Positions 53,961 through 64,000 of a stretch of 64,000 nucleotides of DNA are shown here, piece by piece. Below the pieces are notes generated by a model. It was not told the DNA's origin. It was given only the letters and a program-made list of their open reading frames with translations, and did not search any database. Origin of the DNA: Theocolax elegans (taxonomy: Eukaryota; Arthropoda; Insecta; Hymenoptera; Cerocephalidae); contig CM047425.1 of assembly GCA_026168455.1 (NCBI GenBank), positions 2,454,001 to 2,518,000 of the forward strand. Reading direction: 5' to 3'. The translations under genes were made by a program, and so were the position numbers. The stretch's first letter is position 1. Every line of letters begins with the position of its first letter.

Positions 53961-56216
53961 AGAAACGCGGGTATCAAGTTTTGGATCGGTATGCTTATCG
54001 TTTTGAATGTATTTTTAATATTTTACATTTAAAAGTACATTTTTAATTAGGTGTATGGAGGGAGATATTTGATTATATGTGGGAGGATTTATTTTGTATA
54101 TAGGTTGTAATAAGAATTTGTTTTAATAATCGGTTTAATGTGCAATTAGGGTTATACGAAAAATTCTATCTCATCGATTGTAATCCGAAAATTATACCGT
54201 GATACCACGATATGCATTGCAGCAGTTTTATAAATTTTTAGACTGATTCCTCTCGAACAGCTGATATACAATCCAGTCGCAATAGTATTTTTTTATATCG
54301 AGAAGCTTTAGAGCACTAAACTTTATTACTAATAATTGATAAAATATATATGGAAGATTATCTATATATAAATCAAAAATGTCCTATTAAATTCGTGTAT
54401 ATTTTGGGACGTCAAAATTTATTTATGATAATTATTGAACATTGGTACATGGAATTCATTAATCAATATCACATCATGAAGCAAAATCAATAAAATTAAC
54501 AAAATACTCACATTAATTTTCGCTGTTGTTTGTTTATAAACATTTTCATATTCGAGTAGAAACAATTTTGGATGTGTTTTATTAAACAAATAAATAAAAT
54601 AATAGCAATTTTATATTTTGTTTATTTACAAATTAACTATTTACAGAATGAAAAGAAGAAAATATATGCTTATTACAATTTTTTTATTTAATTAGAGATT
54701 TGAATTCACGCTTAAATGAACCAAAAGAAAATTGATTGAAATACTATTCGGGAATGTCTATTCGATTTTCCAATATTTATATAATTTTAAATTAATAGAA
54801 TTTATATTTACATAATTTCGAAGAGATACGTGCGAATTAATTATCATTGTTAACGAGAACTGACAATTATGTGTATTACATGTATATTACCGTTATTCGA
54901 TATATCATTAATATATATTCACATATATGCTTTGTAATTGGTTTAACGTTCTATTAATACTAATGTCAAGATAATCAGTAATTATTTTTTTTTCTTTTTA
55001 AACACGAACTTTTCAACGTTTCATTAAACATTTTATTACCGTTAGAGTAAAAAAATGAAACTATATAACGATCAAGAACATTCATTTTAACATAACGCAA
55101 TATATATGAATTGTCTATTTTCTTTCTTTAACGAATATTCCGCATAACAACCGACGTCCATTACGAAAATTATGAAACGATACCAAATGAAAAAAAAAGT
55201 AACGCGTCGTGCAATTGGATTTATAAAAACCAGACGCGCGGCATCCAAAAATAACCGCACTGAAACGGAGGCGCTACACTTTCGATAAAAAAAAAAGAGC
55301 GCAAATATAACGTGACGCATATGTATATGTGTGTGTGTACGCGTATACAGAAAATTTTTCAAACAGAATCGAAGAAGTGTATCTTATGTCGCGCTAGGAG
55401 TAATATAGAGTTTCAGCCCCTTTAAGCGATAATTATCTGGTATAAAGTTTGCGCGTGTTTACCGTAAGGGGACCCCCTTTCGTGACGTGTGATGATGACG
55501 ATGATGAGGAGGTTAAAGTCGGCTGGTGTTTCAAGGGGGTTGCTAAATTTCGGTTGTTAAAATTTAATTGTCCTCGGGACGTCGGTTTGTGTGTGGGTAT
55601 TATTCAAGGTTCGGTGGTGGTGTAGGTTCAGAATAAAAAGGTTTTTTTTTTGTTTGAGGTTAGGAAATTTTTTTATTATTGTGGATATTGAGAAGTATCA
55701 GAAAATATTTGCGAGTCTTTGAATTTCCCGCGCTTAAAATTTTCTCTTTTTTTTAGTGATAACTATATAAGAATAATTTAATTTTACATTCACCTGATTA
55801 TTGGGCATAATTTATTGACTTTAATAAATATATTGAATAAATTATTTTCTTAATTTTATTAGTTTTAAAATATTTTAACCTATAATACTTATAGTTTTCA
55901 TAGTTATTTGCAACCTAATTAAGTTAATTAACTGATTTAATTCAAACGAGTGATAAATTACGATAAGTTTGATTTATATATATTATTACACTTTATTTTA
56001 AAATATCGAAGTATGTACGTTTTTCTCGGTAAAAAACTAAAATGGCTAATATGGTTTTAACTAACCTAAAATTTTTTTAATATCAATATTATACATATAA
56101 TGATTCATTAATAAAATTTACAAAATATATAATCAGCTATATGTAATGATGTAATGTGTGTATATTTGAATTTAAATCGCAAAAGAAGATTTAAATTGAA
56201 TTTATATCATGTGGTA
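53961..56216. other. AT-rich non-coding sequence with a weak fold-back relic
   Basis: Around 55640-55890, GAGGTTAGGAAATTTTT, AATTTCCCGCGCTTAAAA and ATATTTTAACCTATAA occur in an order resembling the CGCGGGAAATTT fold-back family, but the copy is decayed. 55380-55600 is somewhat GC-richer. Nothing else is recognised. Confidence 0.4.
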
Positions 56217-56779
56217 CCCGAATTGCAGAGACCTACCTAGAAAATTCCAAAAATTTTAAAGCCTAATTATAAGAAAAATCTGAAAAAAATCACAAATACT
56301 GTTAAATACAAATATAATAGCGTGCCAGAGAGATTTTTACGAATTAATTAATTAGCAATTAATTATATGTAAATAGCCATTTTCGGTTGGTAAAATGTAA
56401 CTATGCGGAGAAAAAATTTTCTAGTAAAAATTACAATGTTTTTTTAGTAAGGGAGAGGTATGCTTGACACATGATAAAATTACTATTTTTTATAACAAAA
56501 TTTACAAGACACATATAGTAAATATTAATAGATGTGTAGTAAATTTTCCTATAAAAATAATAATTTTTATCATGTGTCAAGTATGTCTCTCCCTTAATAA
56601 AAACATGGTAATTTTTACTAAAAAATCTCGCTGATTTATCAATAAAAAAATTAGAAAAAAATTACACAATATCTTCAAAGGAAATACATCGTTACAGAAC
56701 GTTTTTATTGTAAATTAAATTCCTCGTTTAATAAAAAATAAATCATTTTTCTGTTTTTTTTTTGGGGTTTGCATCCCGC
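56217..56779 (-). mobile_element. Palindrome-cored MITE, copy 2 (inverted)
   Basis: Reverse-complement match to 40173-40770 over core and both flanks. Shared landmarks include ATGCGGAGAAAAAA, AATATAATAGCGTG, TTTATCAATAAAAAAATT and TTTAATAAAAAATAAATCAT. The core palindrome lies at about 56405-56630. The copies are clearly diverged by substitutions, unlike the tandem blocks, so they are older independent insertions. Confidence 0.65.
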
Positions 56780-59700
56780 TAACCACTGAATGGAAGAGTA
56801 AGGAAAATTTAAGATACTGAAAAATTACATACTATAAAAGAGAGTAATATTAATCCTTGGGTATTGTATTAATTATTTAAAAATTAATATTTCTAATAAA
56901 TGTTTCCTATACTTTGAACACGTTCATTCACTGATGATATTGAAGATTCTTAAAATATCTTCATTTTTGTATATGGTAAAATGGTTATCCGTCCATGAAA
57001 AAATATATTTCAATGTATTATTATTATTGTTATATATTTGTCGCTCACAGAATCCTAATATATAGAAATTTTTCCATTCGTTAATGGTTCCATTTTTTTT
57101 AAATATGTCTTGTTTATACTTAATAAAAAGATTCAAATACTAGTAGGGACAGCGTATCCCACGTAATAAATAATATAAACTATAATTTATACAAATAAAT
57201 AAAATAAATATAAAAATGAACAATTCGGAATTCGTGTACAAATAAGGCTATATATATATATATATCGAGTAAACCTCGTAAACAGTCGGTAATGTAACGG
57301 TAAAGAAAACAACGCGACTGCTTCTTAATATAACCGAGGAATGTCGATTAGAATGAAATTAGACGTTGTAATTCACGCAAGGACGCAAAAAAAAGGAAAA
57401 TGCACCCGCAAAATCGCACATTACACGTCTCGACTATATAATAACACCGAGCGTATAACAATCGTTGTATCCGCGTGTGCAATTAAATCTTTCGTTTGAA
57501 CAATAACATAATACACACATACATCTATGTATCCCTTTTACTTTTAAACGTAAACATAAAAATCACGTTTGATGCAGCTGTATGTCGTCAACTGGTTTAT
57601 TTTTTTTTGTATGTATGTGCGATAAACAGTATACAAAATAAGTCGTAGTCCTTCGCATTTCTAAGCGTCGCTTTTTTTTATACGGGGATTATTAGATATA
57701 TATATATACACATACATATATACTTACTATGTTTTGAAATTGGTAATAAATGTAATGTAGGGAGAGGAATACAGAAAAAATTTTATTTTGTATAATTAAT
57801 ATCAAACTCGACAAATACTGGGGATATTTTTTTTTGTATTATGCAGATGTGTAGAATGTACCTCGTTACGTGAATGTTTGATATATATATATATGTATAT
57901 TCACTTTATTATTTACATCATGGCCTCGATTAAATAATGAACGTATGTGTGTATTTTTCTTTTTTCTAAATTCAGTCATGAATTCTTTTTGTAAACGCGA
58001 CATGATATACATTTTGTTTGGTTTTTGTCGTTTTACTATTGTGAACGTTTTAAGTAGTTGGTACATTTGTTTATATCGATAATCCTTTCTTAAATAATTA
58101 TCTCGTTGTTCACGGAATGTTCACGAAGAGTTTTTAAAAGATATTATAGTATCATAGAGATTTCTTTTTGAAAATCACGATGATGAGTGGTAGAAGATAA
58201 ACGGAGAGAGATTTTTTATACAATAATATAGTTTAAATGCGTTTAATTTGATTTTTTAATTTAACGTAGAAATTATATCTGTGGGTTTATTGGCATGGGA
58301 AACCACCGTGTCTGCTGCGATCACATGTTTTATTTTATATTTTTAAAATAAGCAATTTAAATAATTCCATTCAATTTTATTAAGAATTTTTAATAAAAAT
58401 TATACATAAACTTGTTTTCTATAATTTTTTTACCATATTCTTTAAATAAAAAAAAGAATAACCTTGTCGTTAATGCGACTTCGACAAATTAATTAAAAAA
58501 AAGTTAATTAAAATTGATGGATGACTATTGAGAAAATCTTATTTCATCGCAGTTGATTTACGCAATTTTCTTAACAATTTATTTGAATAATTAAACAGTA
58601 AAATTGAAATTAAATGAGTGTTCGTTAAATGTTCTTAAAAACATTGAAATTTTGTTAAAAACGTTTAAAATTTTGATTTTGTATTATAAATTCTATAAAT
58701 AAAAAAAATCTTACAATTATATAACTCCTATTTATATATATATATATATTTTTTTTTTAATTTTCACTCTATATCAATAAAATAATTGACTCGAAATTGA
58801 TGAGTATTCATTAGGAATTGTTTTAAAATTGTTCCATTCAAGAATTCTTCTAAAAAATTTTTTAACACAACTACAATGAACTAAAAAAAATGTCAACTAC
58901 ACGTAGAATTTAATTCAGTATGATTTTGTGCAGGACATATTAAATTACTATATCTCCATTTGCCAAGCTTAGTATTCTTATCAGATAATAAAATTTTCCT
59001 CGATTATCGGATGAAAATTTGTTAAGCTAAAATAGTAACGTCTTTGTAGATCTACACTCTCGTGTTAGCGCTGAGTTCAAAAGGGAGTAGATGATGTAGG
59101 TTGCCCGGTTGGCGATTTTTTTTCCTCTCCGGGATGCATATATACGCGAGATAGGAAAACTGATTCAGCAAGTGACTCCACGATAAAAAATAGAACGTCG
59201 TTCTTTTCTTCTTTTCCATTCAGATTTTTCTTTTTTTTTTACATGATTCTGGAACAGGTTGACCCAATTACCGAATTATAAAAAAAGGCAATAAATTATT
59301 CCTCGGGAATATTAATAACGAAGAATAAAAAAAAAAAAGTAAGTGTATATATAATTAACTGTTAAAGTTGATCGACCGGTGAGTCGATGTATATAATTAT
59401 CTTACGTAATAGTACAAATCGATCTAACCGATAATATAGATTTCGACGACGAGTCGTCTCGACTCTGATCTCATCATCGTACTCGAGATAATTCAATTGC
59501 TCTAAGATTATTATATGAATTGCTTGAGATTATTTTAAGTACCCGATTAATTATATATCTATATATTCTCGTGATTTATATTAATCAATATATATGTATA
59601 TTCCTTGATTGTTTCAATTGATTACTTATACATTACCACACGTATCTTACTTACATTGATGTATTATATACGTATGTGTGAATTGTACAATAGAATTTTC

Positions 59701-62700
59701 GAAAAAAAAGAACTTGGTACGTTTGCAATGAATTAGTGGCCCAATTAACACGGCTATCTCTTTTGTAACCTCTATTTTGACACCCAAGTTTCTCCGCTCA
59801 TCCCACGCGTAACAGTAAACTTTCCTCTCGCGTCTTTCTCGATCTTATATATATATATATATATATCCAAAATTGAAAAGTCTCGTAAATTCCGGTAAAT
59901 CTTGTAATAGACGGTGTTAACTGAAATTCATTTTCAAATGTATGAGGAGAACTTATTAGGATGATAAATTTATTAAATTTGTAAGGTTTTAGGTATTTTG
60001 GTAATTTAATTCAGTTCAGGTTTGTTTTTGAACGGTATATTTGATTTTTATTTTTTGTTATATTTCAGGAGTGATTTTTTTTTTTGGAAAATTTTTTGGA
60101 TTTGTTGTGTTATTCGTTTTTTGTATTTACTTATACTGTATTTTAGGTAAAATTTTGGGTTGTTGAAATCAAGATTACGGATGAAGTGTCGTTTGTTATA
60201 TTTTTATTAGTAAATAACTGTTTTAAAAAAATTTTTTTAATGGTTTAGTTGTATAATTTGAATAGAAATTTTGAGTAATTGAGTCAAAAGTATGAATTAA
60301 GTAATGTCTTTAAATTTTTATCTCATTTATTAAATTTGTTGTTTCTAAGTGTCACAAAATATCGATTTGTCAACTACTACCACTTGTGAATTAAAAAAAA
60401 AAAATTTTTATTTATAATTCGAATAATTTTTGTATTATTCGTTTTTTAAATCTAAATTATGAATCAAGTATTAACAATCATTTTTTATGATGTTTTAATT
60501 AAACTTTTATTAAAAAATTTGAAGTACTAGATTCTTCTTTGTCTTAAGAACTTTACTTATGATCTAAAATATTGGTATAGAAAATTTTTTTTTACGATAT
60601 CAAATTTGTTATTTAAAGAATATGACTGTCTCAAAGTCTACTACTTTCATATTTTTAAAATTTGTATTGAATTTTTTTTCCAAATTTTGCAAACTTATAA
60701 TCTTAATTCGATAATTCAGGTATTTCCTTGTAATCTGAACAATACATAAGTTTTCTTATACATAAGTATCTCTTGAGTATCGTTTTTCCTTGTACTTGAA
60801 TGTTAACTTCTATGTCGATCTGAAGAAGACCAATACAATTTTCCAAAAATTATGTTTTTGTTAAGTGACTTTTTGTTGGCTCGGTACGCCAACCTCACAC
60901 CAGGCTAATTTATTAAATCACAAGACAATTTTACAAACCATTTAACAAATAAATTGTAAATTAATACCAACATCAAATAAACTCTTTTTATTCATCTTTT
61001 TATTCATCTTATTATTTATCTTTTTATTTTTTCATCTCAGCAAAAACAAAATGTTATTACAATGTTTACGGAACCGTTAAACGGTTATATACGGTTGTGC
61101 AATAAAAACTATTATTTTCGCCCAATCAAACCAAAATTACACCCAAAAAATAAAAGATTGTAATACCTCGTCGCTATACACAACGTATCACCTTCGAACC
61201 AAAATCCATTAAATAAATTTCGATAAATTAACACAAAAATAACCATCCTACCTATACGATACCCATACAAACTCCCTCCTTAAAAATAAAGATTTTTCGA
61301 AAACCCAGTGAATATCGCACAAGTAGAAAGCAAAAAAAAAGAACACGTGAGTGGACCACCCATTACAATCCCATCGTATACTTATAACGCATATACACAG
61401 CCATAAAGTTTAAAAAGTAACTTTACAACCATAAAGCTCAAGACGAAGAGGAAGAAGAAGAGGAAGAAGGATAGGAAGAAGAAGAAGAAGTAGGAGTAGT
61501 AGTCGGTTTAGCTATATATGTAATCAGGTATATAAGGTAAAACTTTCTCGTCGATCTTCGAATCCTCGCGCATCTCGGTAGAAAGAGAAAGAAAGATCCG
61601 CCTTACGTAACAGTCGTATATAATCCGGAAAGTAGATCCTCCGGATTCGCCGATGGAGAAATGGTGCCTCGCTAATGCCAATGACTAGACTTGGAATTTC
61701 ATAATCGCGATCGCTTCCTCTTTCGCTTTCAATATACTCTTTTGAATATTAAATACCGGTTATTCTTTTTTTTTTCTTCTTCTTACCTCCCTCCTCTCTC
61801 TTGATTTAAATGTTTAGGAATCTCGTTGGATAATTACGACGCTCTTTTTTTTTTATTCTTTTTCGTTAATGGAAGAGAAAAAATGTATTCACTTAAAGAC
61901 GTGTCTCTTGAAGCGAGAGTTACGTAAGTTATTGTTTGCTGTGTAACGAATAACTTATATATATATATACGGTATTTATTACACGTGACGTAATTGATTA
62001 TTACATCAATTATACGGTTACGGCTTGTAATAACTGCCAGTTTATCTCTTTCTCTCTTTTTCCCTCTCTCTTTCTTTGCTCCAGATCAGGTGACATACTT
62101 ATTACAAGTGTGTCTGTGTGTGTATGCGTTTATGCAAATTAGGTGGATTTTTAAATAGTTTATATTTGTTTGTGTAAAAAAAATTAAGGAAAATTCACCA
62201 GATTTTCAGGGTATAGTATAGCGTAGGTTATCACAATTTCATCTAGGATTTGATGTGAAAATTGAGAATTACCTACATGGTAGAAATTTAAGTATCAAAA
62301 ATGGATATTATAAATTTGCAGTGAAACCTTTGTAATTCATTTTTATTTTAGCGTTATGAAACACATTTACATGTTTTTCATAATCTATAATATTCCATAT
62401 TCATCCATAATCCATCTTATCATCTTTTTTCCTTTATATATTGAATTGAAAATCGATAATCTCGATTTCGAAACTCGAATTCGATCATCAATTGTTTCAC
62501 TACTTTACTAGGAATTCACTAGTTCCTTTATATAAAAATCCATTGCGATGTTAATCGAACTGGAGTTCAGATCTCGCAAATATTCGAGATTTGACGGATT
62601 ATTTGATCGACGAAATTGATAGTCATATGTTATTCAAAGAGATTAAGATACGAAAAAAGTGCACAACACTATGCGCGTTCAAATTTAACTAGTAGGAATA

Positions 62701-62944
62701 TAAAAATAACGTTCGAGAATCTCGAAAATTGAAACTCGATCTCGAAATTTTATGAAAATCTCAATCTTGATGAACGAAAAGAAACAATGAAAAAATAAAT
62801 AAAAAGAAAGAATATGTTGCTGCTAGCGTGATTCGTGACTGTTTGTTACAAGTTATACATTTAAAAAAGCATCAGACGGAAAAATTTCGTGCATAGTTGC
62901 AGTATGTTTTATATGTTCTATAGGTTAGATTTGGATTCAAACTA
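56780..62944. other. AT-rich non-coding sequence
   Basis: No gene is recognised. A 70-codon minus-strand frame (56924-57136) is asparagine-rich and matches nothing I know. A purine tract of GAA/GGA repeats lies at about 61443-61497, and a GC-richer patch follows at 61545-61700. (CT)n/(TTTC)n runs occur at about 62045-62080. Confidence 0.45.
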
Positions 62945-63330
62945 AAAAGGATGTCAAACTCATAAAATAGTCAATTTAAAAATTTTTTTATAAACAAATG
63001 AATACGTTTTATAAAAAATCCTGAACATCAGACCCTTAGGCATGTAATAATATACCCAAATTTTTCCAGTTTTTAAATCCATAATTTGATTACGATGTTT
63101 GGGTTGAAAGTTTATGCCTTTTTAGACTAATAATTACCGACCCAAAATTGTTTATTTAATTAATATTAAATAAATGATGTTTTCTTTAAAAAAAATCAAT
63201 ACGTCAGGCTTTTCCTTATGTTTTAAGCTATCCGTATGAATTTTTTCAGATTTTTAATTCAATATTTTAGATATAATTTTGTTGGTTGAAGGGTGCAGAT
63301 TCCTGTAATTTGGGCCCGACATTCCGTTAA
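62945..63330. mobile_element. Inverted-terminal element related to 23519-23669
   Basis: The left end AAAAAGGATGTCAAACTC and the right end, read in reverse as CGGAATGTCGGGCCCAAATT, resemble the ends of the 151-bp element at 23.5 kb. Both share an internal CGTCAGGC motif (about 23602, 63202). The size difference (386 versus 151 bp) fits internal deletion of one copy. Confidence 0.45.
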
Positions 63331-64000
63331 TCTTTATTTATAACCTGCAAAATAGGAAAAATTTGAATTTGATTACATTGAATCCCACTATTAATACAAG
63401 TAAAATATATAGAAAATAGTATCAAGTTGCCAAAAGTGAACCACATATTTCGTCTACTTTTCCATCCATTTTATTAAAATAATAAATTTCTATATTTATT
63501 AAACCGAATACAATTTTTGCCAAGCTATCATATTAAAAATTTCGAACATTCTGGATACTAATTTTTGTTTTAAACATCTTATACTGTTACTATAATTTTT
63601 ATCCAAAACATCTATATAGATACATTTATAAAAAAATTTTTTCTTCCCGCAAAATTAAATTTATTATTTTTTAGAATGTCTCGGTGAAGGTGGTTTAATT
63701 TACGATATCGCGCGATCAGCAATTTTGTATTGCGTATCAGAAATAATATCGAACTTCTCCTTTGTGGTGTCGACATTTTCCGTAAATAGTGTCGCGTGAA
63801 ATTTTAACGCTTCGAACTGCTTAATTCCGAGCACGTTGCTTTACCACACAAAATTATTTTAAACATCTTTTTAAATATATTTAATGTCGAATTACGGGGA
63901 TATCCAACGACTTGTAGTAAATTAAAAACTTTTATGAAACATTTAGTTGAAATTAGTTATTAAAAATTACTAAAAAAAAACGGTTAAGTGTAAACAAAAT
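63331..64000. other. AT-rich non-coding sequence
   Basis: No gene or repeat recognised. A small CG-richer patch lies at 63700-63840. Confidence 0.45.

Noticed and set aside
56924..57136. 70-codon minus-strand frame
   Set aside because: Asparagine- and isoleucine-rich, no recognised motif, and the length is expected by chance in such composition.

Overview
The window is eukaryotic, very AT-rich and almost free of protein-coding sequence. Several things point to an insect, most plausibly a small AT-rich hymenopteran genome such as a parasitoid wasp (inference, low to moderate confidence). CpG is not depleted: CG-rich islands sit in otherwise A+T-rich DNA. Long (AT)n, (GA)n and (CA)n microsatellites are common. 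A TCAGT-type arthropod initiator followed by a clean splice donor occurs in a GC-richer block. The transposons are of insect type: a Penelope-like element, Tc1/mariner-type MITEs and non-LTR retrotransposon tails. I found no conserved host coding exon, tRNA or rRNA. Most of the window is probably intergenic or very long-intron sequence.

Layout. 1-1.6 kb is unique AT-rich DNA. 1.6-3.6 kb holds a tandemly duplicated fold-back repeat marked by CGCGGGAAATTT. 4.0-20.1 kb is a chain of overlapping tandem duplications. It carries three copies of a Penelope-like element (PLE) 3' end with a GIY-YIG endonuclease remnant and hammerhead-ribozyme-like arms, two copies of a Tc1/mariner-type MITE, and G/T-rich minisatellite tracts. 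20.7-21.5 kb is another fold-back element of the CGCGGGAAATTT family. 23.5-24.5 kb has a small inverted-terminal element and a decayed tandem repeat. 26.4-28.0 kb (minus strand) holds two stacked non-LTR retrotransposon C-termini. One has an RNase H-like domain in which all four catalytic carboxylates appear replaced, yet the frame stays open for 331 codons. 28.3-29.35 kb is an essentially perfect 126-bp satellite of about 8 copies.

31.9-35.0 kb is a 1.6-kb tandem duplication. 36.4-37.5 kb is a 0.54-kb tandem duplication. 37.7-39.7 kb is a 0.5-kb unit repeated four times (one partial), with an (AT)n tract of very different length in each copy. 40.2-40.8 kb is a palindromic MITE whose partner lies inverted at 56.2-56.8 kb. 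41.0-46.3 kb is a 2.6-kb tandem duplication of a GC-richer, promoter/5'-exon-like block. 46.3-64 kb is mainly unique AT-rich DNA with a possible LINE tail (51.7 kb), a CG-rich island (53.6 kb), the inverted MITE partner (56.2 kb) and a second inverted-terminal element (62.9 kb).

No genes act together in a pathway here. The only recognisable protein domains belong to decayed retroelements. The striking property is the density of near-identical tandem duplications, many differing by single-base and homopolymer indels. That pattern could be real recent duplication, or an assembly or gap-filling artefact, and it should be settled before biology is inferred from copy number.
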